13,279 bases of DNA from Coemansia sp. RSA 922 (lineage: Eukaryota; Kickxellomycota; Kickxellomycetes; Kickxellales; Kickxellaceae): NCBI GenBank assembly GCA_027577415.1, contig JANBQS010000702.1, positions 1 through 13,279 of the forward strand, given 5' to 3'. The notes below the pieces were generated by a model. The model searched no databases. It was not told where the DNA came from and saw only the letters and a list, made by a program, of their open reading frames with translations. Numbering within the stretch: position 1 is the first letter of the stretch; every line of letters begins with the position of its first letter. A program made the translations under genes and the position numbers. Positions 6,223 through 13,279 of this stretch are shown here, in pieces.

Positions 6223-6700
6223 GTCAATTCCTGTCTGAAGAAAAAAGGGAGGATGGGCGCTGTTTCCTGCTGGTTAAAGTCCAAAAAAACTTTTGAGCAG
6301 TATTTTTGGGCTCGCACTCCAACCTGCCAAAGTCACAAATAAATTGTTGAGCTGCTTTTCTTATTTCGCAAAGTGTGAGGCGAGACAAAGACTGGAAGTA
6401 CTTTTTCGCCGCTCTTTGAAGATTTTCACGTTTCCCTGACAAGCTATGCACCACGGCGCGCTAGTAATGCGAACAAGCAAAACATACAATAGTTGACAGG
6501 GCTTGCTGACATGTCTGCATGGCCATTTCCGAGTGTCCGATAAGGTCCTCAATCCAATAATTGGTTCCCACGAAATGAAATGTTTTTAGTTTCTGGGTTG
6601 GGTTTTGCGGGTTTCTAAGCAGCAAGTATCAACACTCAATTCACACCTCTTTCCTCTAACTTGATATTTTTTAAACCACAAAACCTTCCTGGCCGACCTT

Positions 6701-7777
6701 ATGATTCCCACACGCCAAATTCTAACACCCGACGACCTGGTGCGCTTCCAAGAGTCCACGGCCTGCTCAGAGATACTAGTATTTCTCAACGCTCTCAACG
6801 ACTCGGTTATTGGCGTAAAGACAACTGACGCTATTGAGGACAGTGAAATCATTCAAAAACTACTATGTCTTCTTGATGCAATTCAGCAGACAAACAAGGA
6901 CATAAAGCCGATAGAAACAAACAGCCGGTTTGGTAACGCTGCCTTCCGCGACTTTTACGACATGGTCGAGCAGACACTGCCGACATGGTTAGCCGAGTTT
7001 GTTCCAGCCGAGCACATCGAAGAGGTTTCCAAGTATGCACAGGAAAGCTTTGGCAATCGACGCCGCATAGACTACGGCACTGGACATGAGCTGAATTTTC
7101 TCTCGTTCCTTCTGTGCCTAGACAAGCTAGAGCTTATTAAGCGCGAGGATCACACTGCTCTGGTGGTCCATGTGTTCTTTCGGTACGTTCACGTGATGCG
7201 GGGACTACAAATGAGCTACTGGCTAGAGCCCGCCGGCTCTCATGGTGTGTGGGGCCTGGATGATTACCAGTTCCTGCCATTCCTATTCGGAGCTGGCCAG
7301 CTGCGCACTCACAAGCACCTGCGCCCAAAGTCGATCCACAACCCCGAGATTCTTGACGAGTTCTCCAAGGACTACATGTACTTTGAGAGCGTGCGCTTTG
7401 TCAACAGTATCAAGACAGGCTCCATCCGCTGGCACTCACCGATGATCGACGACATTAGCGGCGCAAAGTCTTGGGAAAAGGTCAACCTTGGACTTGTCAA
7501 GATGTTCCGCGCAGAGGTCATTGGCAAGCTGCCAATCATGCAGCACTTTATGTTTGGCTCGCTCATTTCGTTCAGTGGCGGCAGCATGCCCGCCGGCGAC
7601 GCGCACAGCGAGGACGAGCACGGCTGCGTTGACCACAGCCACGTATTTGCTCTTGGGCAAGAGTTCCCTGACTGCTGTGGCATCAAGGTGCCGTCTGCAA
7701 TTGCCGCCGCACAGGCAAGCAAGGACGCGTCCGCAGAGCCACGAAGCGCCTATATGCGACCCATTCCATTTGACTAG
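6701..7777 (+). CDS. PTPA: PP2A phosphatase activator (PTPA / Rrd family peptidyl-prolyl isomerase)
   Basis: A single exon encodes 358 aa and matches the PTPA family along its whole length. The start is MIPTRQILTPDDLVRFQ, typical of the N-terminus. GTGHELNF lies at about residues 126-133. The signature LEPAGSHGVWGLDDYQFLPF lies at about 175-194. The family's conserved pocket of Gly and acidic residues is present. PTPA binds the PP2A catalytic subunit and, with ATP/Mg, helps to form the active phosphatase; it also has prolyl-isomerase activity. Fungi usually have two copies, Rrd1 and Rrd2. The compact length and the RPIPFD ending fit the Rrd2 type better, but I cannot be sure of the subfamily. 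It converges on the E2 gene 119 bp away. Nothing is truncated. Confidence 0.95.
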   Translation: MIPTRQILTPDDLVRFQESTACSEILVFLNALNDSVIGVKTTDAIEDSEIIQKLLCLLDAIQQTNKDIKPIETNSRFGNAAFRDFYDMVEQTLPTWLAEFVPAEHIEEVSKYAQESFGNRRRIDYGTGHELNFLSFLLCLDKLELIKREDHTALVVHVFFRYVHVMRGLQMSYWLEPAGSHGVWGLDDYQFLPFLFGAGQLRTHKHLRPKSIHNPEILDEFSKDYMYFESVRFVNSIKTGSIRWHSPMIDDISGAKSWEKVNLGLVKMFRAEVIGKLPIMQHFMFGSLISFSGGSMPAGDAHSEDEHGCVDHSHVFALGQEFPDCCGIKVPSAIAAAQASKDASAEPRSAYMRPIPFD

Positions 7778-7896
7778 CCCTGTTTGGCACAGCATGGCCA
7801 TGCTTGCTATTAAAAAAAAGGTATTTGAATACTAGCATCAACTCTGGAAATTTGTGAAGGGAGCCACTACTACTATTGAAAAAAAAAAAAAAAAAG
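7778..7896. other. Convergent 3' ends of PTPA and UBE2E-like genes
   Basis: This 119-bp spacer carries an ATTAAAAAAAAG element (about 7809) that may serve as the PTPA poly(A) signal. An A17 run (7879-7895) lies one base beyond the E2 stop; it reads as T17 in the E2 3' UTR. Confidence 0.5.
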
Positions 7897-8782
<886 letters not shown>

Positions 8783-9014
8783 TGTCGCGGAAAAAAGTGT
8801 AAAAATAAAAGAGGAAAAAAATGAGCTAAAGAAAAAAGCTAGAGAAGCGCAGCAAGGCCAGCTTTATAACAAAAAAGAATGGCTCTTTTCCCTCGTGATT
8901 TGTGAAAGGGCAAATCGACTGATCAAGCTTGTTCACACTCTCGTGTCCCTGCCAAAGATCTTGCGCTCTTGAATCCCTTGCACTGGACAGAAGGGTAGTT
9001 GAAGTAGTGTCGTT

Positions 9015-9977
9015 TCAGAGCAGATCGTCGTCGTCGTCATTATCAACGGCGTTGTTAATGAATGGTGCATCAGAGCCAACGGCATTGTGCTCGCCGCCAT
9101 GCGCGACCTGCTTCTCGCTAACACGGGGCTCCAAGCGCCTGGCTCCAGGGATGCGAGTTTTGGCAGCTAGGCGAGCAATGGTGGTATCCAGAAAGGCCAC
9201 AGGCTGATCGCCAGCAATTCTAACATATTCGTCTTGGTCACCGTCACTGTATGCCTGCACCAGACGCTCGGCGGCTGCAGCCTCTTTGCTGCGAGTGAAG
9301 GCGACGTCTTGCCCAAACTCTTCAAGCTTCTTCCCCGCCTCCACGCTGTCGCCAAAGGCCAAGAGTATAATGATTGCGCTGAGGTTGCTCTTATTCAGTT
9401 CAAAGCGGTTATTTACATGCTCACACACAGCGGAAAGACGCATTTGAATGTCCACTGCTTCGGACAGACGACCCTTGTCGAGCAAATACCGTATTGTGCG
9501 CTTAAAGGTTTCTACTCCAAATCGGCCACGGTCCTCGTTTTCGTAAATCGACAGGGCGCTGTCATAGAGCTGAATGGTCCGGTTGGTGTCTATGTCCTCG
9601 CAAACCTTGGCTGCGCTCTCCATCATCTCTGCCGCCTTGTCTGCCGCTGCTCCTTGTGAACGGTAGAGGTCGCTAGCGCGGCTGTAGTGTGACACCGCCA
9701 TTTCATGATCCTTTATGTGCGTGTCGGCTAGCGTCGCAGCATTCTCAACGCACTTTGCAGCCAAGTACACCGCGTTTATCTGGACGTAGGCGTCGCTTGC
9801 CTTGACGTAGCAATCTGCAGCCTCTTCGTAGTGCCGAGCGGCCTTGAAGGCGGTTGCTGCCTTGTCAAAGTACTGAGCGGCAATGTCCCACTCGGGCTTT
9901 GAAAACCAGCTGCCTTTGGATGCCTTTTGCGCGTCCTTGAGAAATCCCTGAGCAAGCTTTAGACTACTCGACTCCAT
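9015..9977 (-). CDS. NAPG: Gamma-soluble NSF attachment protein (gamma-SNAP)
   Basis: A single exon encodes 320 aa. The start is the ATG of MESSSLKLAQGF at 9977-9975. The frame continues upstream to 10085, but that part has no family similarity. The protein is a run of TPR-like helical repeats: about 25-130 with AAQYFDKAATAFKAARHYEEA, then about 130-200 with YHxRASDLY-type repeats and NEDRGRFGVETFKR. The C-terminal part has SDGDQDEYVRIAGDQPVAFLD and an acidic tail, NDDDDDLL. The tail and the absence of the alpha-SNAP C-terminal leucine motif place it with gamma-SNAP rather than Sec17/alpha-SNAP. Gamma-SNAP recruits NSF/Sec18 to SNARE complexes for disassembly in membrane traffic. Budding yeast lacks this paralog. 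No introns or defects are seen. Confidence 0.9.
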   Translation of the reverse strand: MESSSLKLAQGFLKDAQKASKGSWFSKPEWDIAAQYFDKAATAFKAARHYEEAADCYVKASDAYVQINAVYLAAKCVENAATLADTHIKDHEMAVSHYSRASDLYRSQGAAADKAAEMMESAAKVCEDIDTNRTIQLYDSALSIYENEDRGRFGVETFKRTIRYLLDKGRLSEAVDIQMRLSAVCEHVNNRFELNKSNLSAIIILLAFGDSVEAGKKLEEFGQDVAFTRSKEAAAAERLVQAYSDGDQDEYVRIAGDQPVAFLDTTIARLAAKTRIPGARRLEPRVSEKQVAHGGEHNAVGSDAPFINNAVDNDDDDDLL

Positions 9978-10303
9978 TTGACGGCAAAAGTGAAGGTTAA
10001 ATATATAGTGTTGAATTGAATTGAACGAAGCAGATATACAGAAGTGGAAGTGCTTGCGTGTGGTGTGATAGTTGGTGACATTCAAGCCAAGACACGACTT
10101 GATCTGGTGATTGTATCAGGACATTCACAGATGACGTCGTAGCTTTGTCCACAGACTGCTCAAAGTGGTTCGAGAAATATCTGAGACAAAAGGCGGGGTG
10201 GCAAGTGACAGTCGTAATACTTGTTCGTGGGGGGGAGGATAAACGTAGTCCTGGAGAAAGGAGGGCGATATTAACAACCCCGCCTATGACGTCTGCTCCC
10301 GCA

Positions 10304-10507
10304 TTAGCAGCGACATGCTAATGGGCATTCGTAGATATCCCCGCATTTGATATTTGTTCGACTACAACCGCTGCATCGGTTGCTAGTATTGTCATCTATA
10401 TTAGTATTGAAGTTATAGCCTTTTGCCAGACAGTTGTATATAAGGCACGTAGTATCACTTCGTGCACACTTGCCATCTCTGACATAAAACCCTGATTCAC
10501 TTTGCAT
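10304..10507 (-). CDS. Possible small Cys-rich protein (67 aa), doubtful
   Basis: The ORF runs from ATG 10507 to TAA 10304 and has nine Cys in 67 residues. Spacings after the first Cys are 6, 4, 17, 2, 6, 5, 3 and 1 residues, ending ACRC. I do not recognise it. There is no signal peptide. A secreted Cys-rich product would need an upstream exon overlapping the next gene on the other strand, and I found no clear splice acceptor for one. The region also looks like the promoter of the gene at 10540, with a TATA box inside this ORF. The high Cys content is the only positive argument, so it may be chance. Confidence 0.25.
   Translation of the reverse strand: MQSESGFYVRDGKCARSDTTCLIYNCLAKGYNFNTNIDDNTSNRCSGCSRTNIKCGDIYECPLACRC
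10437..10444 (+). promoter_or_regulatory. TATA box (TATATAAG) of the Lys/Ala-rich secreted protein
   Basis: It lies 103 bp upstream of ATG 10540, a normal fungal distance. A CACAATG start context follows the leader. Confidence 0.6.
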
Positions 10508-10539
10508 CGCATTAATTTTGTATACAACCGCACCTCACA

Positions 10540-10914
10540 ATGAAGACCGTTCTATTTGCCGTTGCTACTTCTGTTGCTCTGGCAGCTCTGGCCTCGGCAG
10601 AGAGCACCAACAAGGTCGCTGACGAGGCATCCTCTACACACCGCGCCAACAGTGCCACCAGTCCATCAGCCCACGCAAATGCCAAGCCACCCAAGGACGA
10701 CAGGGCTAAGGCCGTCAAGGAGGATGTAAAGAAAGCCGAGGGTTCGGGTAGCGCTGCTGATCACAACAAGCAGGCCAAGGACAAGTCAAAGGAGACTGCC
10801 AACGCCAAAGATGCCAAATCTGCTGCCTCTCCTGAGGCCAATGTTGCCACTCGGCAGTTGGCGCTTTCCGGCGCACTCGTCGGTGCCGCCGCCATTATTG
10901 GATCTTTCTTCTAG
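10540..10914 (+). CDS. Small Lys/Ala-rich secreted, probably GPI-anchored protein (124 aa)
   Basis: I do not recognise a named family. Residues 1-20 (MKTVLFAVATSVALAALASA) form a clear signal peptide with an AXA-type cleavage site. The central part (about 21-105) is hydrophilic and disordered, rich in Ala, Lys, Asp and Ser, with repeated AKD/AKE-like pieces and no Cys. The last ~18 residues (LALSGALVGAAAIIGSFF) are hydrophobic and end exactly at the stop. Before them comes a small-residue stretch suitable for a GPI omega site. This layout is typical of small fungal cell-surface proteins. The low-complexity middle resembles LEA-like or mucin-like stalks only in composition. It has its own TATA box and an AATAAA 12 bp after the stop. 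Expression as a wall or membrane protein is inferred. Confidence 0.7.
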   Translation: MKTVLFAVATSVALAALASAESTNKVADEASSTHRANSATSPSAHANAKPPKDDRAKAVKEDVKKAEGSGSAADHNKQAKDKSKETANAKDAKSAASPEANVATRQLALSGALVGAAAIIGSFF

Positions 10915-11129
10915 AATACTTACCCAAATAAATCGATATATTTTTTAGTCGCCGAAAAAGCCTAAGCTACTAGCGAAAGTGTATGCTTTGCCGGCATTTA
11001 TTGGCGTGATTGTCAGGAACAGGGGTCATCAGATCAGAGCATTTTGTGTTTACCATTTTCCCTTTATTTACACAATTTTTTCCAGCTGCGATTTCGAGTA
11101 TAGGTGTATTTTTTTCAACTAATCATAGA
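10915..11129. other. Intergenic: 3' UTR and promoter of the STIL-like gene
   Basis: This spacer is 215 bp. AATAAA at 10927-10932 is the likely poly(A) signal of the upstream gene. An A/T-rich leader with TTTATTTACAC and T-runs precedes ATG 11130. The frame is open upstream to 11010 without an ATG. No clear TATA box is seen. Confidence 0.5.
10927..10932 (+). terminator. Poly(A) signal (AATAAA) of the Lys/Ala-rich protein gene
   Basis: A canonical hexamer begins 12 bp after the stop at 10914. Confidence 0.5.
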
Positions 11130-13157
11130 ATGAGCGAAAGTCCGTCGATTTACATGCCGCGGCTGCTTAGGCCCGGGCGAACTACAGCTGACACGTCGTA
11201 TGGAACGGCAACAGCTGTGCCGAGTAGAGACACGCAGACGAGACAGTCGATTGAGCGGGATAATTGGAATGACGACTACCGCGGTAGCAGTGCTCACATT
11301 GAATTTCCAACAACAGAGACTCCTCGTACACGGCCCAGTAGTACCAGCACGAGACAGGTCCGCCTTGACAACACACACCAAACCCCTCCATCCATATCGA
11401 TGTCGGGATTGCTGAGCAAGCAAGTGTGCAGCATGCTTGACCAGTCGCCAGCTAGGACAGAGTCTGAGCCAGCGATATTCGCATTCATGCTTGGCTATAT
11501 CGAGGGCGATGGATCTATTAGCCTCAATCGACTGGACCAGGGCATTATGTGCCAGCGTCAGCTCATCCCTACCGCCATATACGCTAGCGACATTGCAGTG
11601 CCTATCTATCGAGGAGGAGGAAAGGAGCAATTCTATGCCACTGTCATTGCTCCAAGCTGTGTGTACAGCGTCGCTGCCTGGCTGTCCAGCAATGGCGGTT
11701 CTCGAGATAGCGGTGGCGGGCCACTTATTGAGTTTGCCAGTGTCAACTACAACATCGGTATTTCCTTGTCCCAGACACCAGCCGTTGAGATATCTACTCT
11801 CCCGGAGCTGCTAGCACATCTTCGACAGAATCCTGACGCTCGCTGGGGCCCTCTGAATCGCTTAGGCGGTCAGGCCACATATGAGCATGGGCTTGGGCCG
11901 CTTGCACTTCCCGCGCATGCTATCTGGTCTGCGAGCGATCAACGAGATCAAAATGCTATTATCGACGCATTTGCCGCCGCTGGAGCGCCCTGGTCTTTGC
12001 ACGTCGCCCAAATATGCCCTACCGACGGCTATCAGTCCGCGCGGATACAGCATAGCCGCGTGTCGCCCGTCGCTAGTGAATACAAAGTTTTGGTTCGCCT
12101 AGCGTCAGCACAACTAGCGGTCTCAAGCAGCCGGTCGACTATAACTGCACGGTTGCTGCCGCCACCTCATCATAACTCGCAGGCACCTCGAATGCTTGCC
12201 ACAATTACTTCCAGAGCTGGTATTATACTTGACGAGCAAGTCAGCGACAGGGCAATGGCACCATCTGCTTTGGTCCGTTCGCCGTTACTGCAAAACATAG
12301 CAGCGTCTTCGCTAGCACTGGCTAATGGGACACCACTCAATCTAGCCGCGAGCGAGCATAAGTCGCTGGTTGCCAGTACTGGACCTCGACGGGGCGTTGT
12401 TGCCGGACAGCCTGCCTACCAGAGTATCATCTCGTCAAATGGCAGACCTGGCGACGACCACATGGTCGAGCTGTTAAAGGAGCAGCGCAACATCCGAACT
12501 CTGCTGGAAGAACAGAACCAGCTGATGAAGCTTCACGTCTCGCAGACACAAGAGCTGATGCGCATGAGGCAACACCAGCCATCGCCGCAGACCATCACTA
12601 GGCGACACCTGCGCGTAAAGGGGACCTTTACTCCTACCATGATCGACCACCAGCCGCCAGCGTCTAGTACTGCCGTGACTGGGCCGTCGGGTGTTCGCCG
12701 ATCCAACTCTCTCTCTGAAATTGTCAATGGCATCCGCTCGTTTGAGATGGAAGGGTACGAGGAGACTGAGCACAGTGCCGGGCCTGCCCATCGCCGACCA
12801 CTCTCTTTCGCCTCGCCGCTCTTCACAGAATCGCCGCAATCAACTGACAGCCATGTCAGCTTGCCATTGCCATCATCGGGAGCGGTGGTTACAACATCAA
12901 CGACATCCTCTGCCTCTGGCTCTATTGGCATCTCGAATCTAGTCTCTCGCATACACCATATTGTCAAGGATACGGCTGGATCCAATGCGCAGTCCAAGCC
13001 GTTCGAGCGCCCACCATTGCCTGTATACAATAACATCAAGCCGCCGCTACCAGGCCGTGACCTTGGGTATGGCTCCAAGGTAACGCCTACTACGCAAAAG
13101 TACCTGGACTCGCTCAACCAGCAACAGCCAAACCAGCGACGCGTGTCGAATAGTTAA
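11130..13157 (+). CDS. STIL/Ana2-like protein (675 aa), tentative
   Basis: A single exon runs from ATG 11130, the first in-frame ATG, to TAA 13157. Residues 1-110 are Ser/Thr/Arg-rich and disordered. Residues ~115-370 look folded. There FAFMLGYIEGDGSISLNRLD (117-136), then IPTAIYASDIAVPIY (146-160), then QATYEHG...LPAHAIW (248-266) and EYKVLVRLASAQ (317-328) follow in the same order as similar stretches in the N-terminal domain of vertebrate STIL. Residues ~445-480 form a short coiled coil (ELLKEQRNIRTLLEEQNQLM). It is placed and patterned like the STIL/Ana2 coiled coil that binds Plk4. The rest is Ser/Pro-rich with PPLP motifs (628-641) and ends near TTQKYLDSLNQ, faintly like the STAN region. 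STIL/Ana2/SAS-5 builds centrioles. The comparison is from memory, so treat the family as a hypothesis. Otherwise it is a hypothetical coiled-coil protein. Confidence 0.5.
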   Translation: MSESPSIYMPRLLRPGRTTADTSYGTATAVPSRDTQTRQSIERDNWNDDYRGSSAHIEFPTTETPRTRPSSTSTRQVRLDNTHQTPPSISMSGLLSKQVCSMLDQSPARTESEPAIFAFMLGYIEGDGSISLNRLDQGIMCQRQLIPTAIYASDIAVPIYRGGGKEQFYATVIAPSCVYSVAAWLSSNGGSRDSGGGPLIEFASVNYNIGISLSQTPAVEISTLPELLAHLRQNPDARWGPLNRLGGQATYEHGLGPLALPAHAIWSASDQRDQNAIIDAFAAAGAPWSLHVAQICPTDGYQSARIQHSRVSPVASEYKVLVRLASAQLAVSSSRSTITARLLPPPHHNSQAPRMLATITSRAGIILDEQVSDRAMAPSALVRSPLLQNIAASSLALANGTPLNLAASEHKSLVASTGPRRGVVAGQPAYQSIISSNGRPGDDHMVELLKEQRNIRTLLEEQNQLMKLHVSQTQELMRMRQHQPSPQTITRRHLRVKGTFTPTMIDHQPPASSTAVTGPSGVRRSNSLSEIVNGIRSFEMEGYEETEHSAGPAHRRPLSFASPLFTESPQSTDSHVSLPLPSSGAVVTTSTTSSASGSIGISNLVSRIHHIVKDTAGSNAQSKPFERPPLPVYNNIKPPLPGRDLGYGSKVTPTTQKYLDSLNQQQPNQRRVSNS

Positions 13158-13179
13158 TCTGATCCACGTTAATTCTGCA

Positions 13180-13278
13180 TTATTCATGATCAATTTTTTG
13201 AAGTTTGGGCTTCCAGCTAGTGCGCCTAGTGTTGTGGAGGAGGTTGGCGTGTCCATCATGGCAACCGCCTTTTGAAAT
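13180..13278 (-). CDS. Possible C-terminal end of a convergent gene (partial)
   Basis: A minus-strand frame open at the right edge ends in TAA at 13182-13180, 22 bp from the stop of the STIL-like gene. It gives 32 residues ending HNTRRTSWKPKLQKIDHE. The Arg/Lys-rich stretch with W-x-P-x-L-Q loosely recalls the C-terminus of mitochondrial bL28-type ribosomal proteins. The match is short and needs a one- or two-residue gap. A second minus-strand frame is also open across the edge and runs into the neighbouring gene, so it is less likely. Very uncertain. Confidence 0.2.
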   Translation of the reverse strand: MSKGGCHDGHANLLHNTRRTSWKPKLQKIDHE

Positions 13279-13279
13279 C

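Larger units (their letters stand above)
5469..6290. repeat. Tandem duplication unit 3 (diverged)
   Basis: The left end (about 5425-5518) closely repeats 4341-4435, including the poly(A) signal and the TCTAGTACTACTTCTA block. The coding part is strongly diverged. Beyond the gene, similarity returns in patches: GATTGTGTAGC, AGGCCAGCG, the TTTAAAT box, and a TAAAGTCC segment near 6275. The right edge is therefore approximate. Confidence 0.75.
6030..6700. promoter_or_regulatory. Divergent promoter region between array gene 3 and PTPA
   Basis: This 671-bp region has no convincing gene. Its left third is the diverged upstream part of unit 3, including the AG tract and the TATA-like box. Its right half (about 6340-6700) is unrelated to the array and should hold the PTPA promoter. 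A TTTTTTAAACC sequence about 30-35 bp before the PTPA ATG is the nearest TATA-like element there. Confidence 0.5.
9978..10539. promoter_or_regulatory. Bidirectional promoter region with two TGACGTC sites
   Basis: These 562 bp separate the divergent gamma-SNAP and Lys/Ala-rich genes. TGACGTC, a CREB/ATF-like core, occurs at 10132-10138 and 10287-10293. A G7 run lies near 10229-10235. A good TATA box serves the rightward gene. A Cys-rich minus-strand ORF (10304-10507) overlaps the right part and is listed separately. The two sites are seen; their use by a bZIP factor is inferred. Confidence 0.45.

Noticed and set aside
3178..6290. The array as a CRISPR, transposon or viral insertion
   Set aside because: The units are about 1.1-1.2 kb with one gene each. 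There are no short spaced repeats, no transposase, reverse transcriptase or integrase, and no terminal inverted repeats.
9978..10085. N-terminal extension of gamma-SNAP by 36 codons
   Set aside because: The frame is open, but the extra residues have no family similarity. The ATG at 9977 gives the normal gamma-SNAP start.
11115..11630. A 171-codon minus-strand ORF inside the STIL-like gene
   Set aside because: It has no recognisable content and lies wholly antisense to a 675-codon open frame.

Overview
This is nuclear DNA from a fungus. The genes carry short spliceosomal introns with GTAAGT donors and branch-like CTAAC sequences. The window includes YHM2, a mitochondrial carrier best known from fungi. 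Two other genes are unusual for ascomycete yeasts: a gamma-SNAP, and a protein whose layout resembles the centriole factor STIL/Ana2. A UBE2E-type E2 with a long N-terminal tail fits the same picture. Together they suggest an early-diverging, non-Dikarya (zygomycete-grade) fungus. No sequence here fixes the genus.

Layout from left to right. The 3' end of a TMF1/Sgm1-like golgin (1-522, +) is followed by a three-exon YHM2 citrate/oxoglutarate carrier (896-2018, +). Next is RPS13/uS15 (2210-3017, +). Its last 11 codons lie beyond a 352-nt terminal intron that is rich in hairpins. From about 3178 to 6290 there is a tandem array of three units, each with a minus-strand gene for a small unrecognised protein (93, 106 and 140 aa), its promoter and its poly(A) signal. 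Housekeeping genes resume with a PTPA/RRD-type PP2A activator (6701-7777, +). It converges with a two-exon UBE2E-like ubiquitin-conjugating enzyme (7897-8782, -), and a gamma-SNAP gene (9015-9977, -) lies upstream of that on the same strand. A shared promoter region (9978-10539) separates gamma-SNAP from a small Lys/Ala-rich secreted or GPI-anchored-like protein (10540-10914, +). A 675-aa protein follows (11130-13157, +); its N-terminal region and coiled coil resemble STIL. A possible tail of a convergent gene touches the right edge.

The single-copy genes look like ordinary fungal chromosome: membrane traffic (TMF1, gamma-SNAP), mitochondrial transport, translation, PP2A activation and ubiquitination. 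They share no pathway and are not an operon. The accessory part is the three-unit array. Units 1 and 2 are about 97% identical for some 540 bp upstream of the start codon (214/215 over 3905-4119), while the encoded proteins are only about 62% identical. Non-coding DNA that is far better preserved than the adjacent coding DNA points to fast or diversifying change in the proteins, or to gene conversion limited to the upstream part. This array, the RPS13 splice arrangement and the STIL-like gene are the parts most worth a second look.
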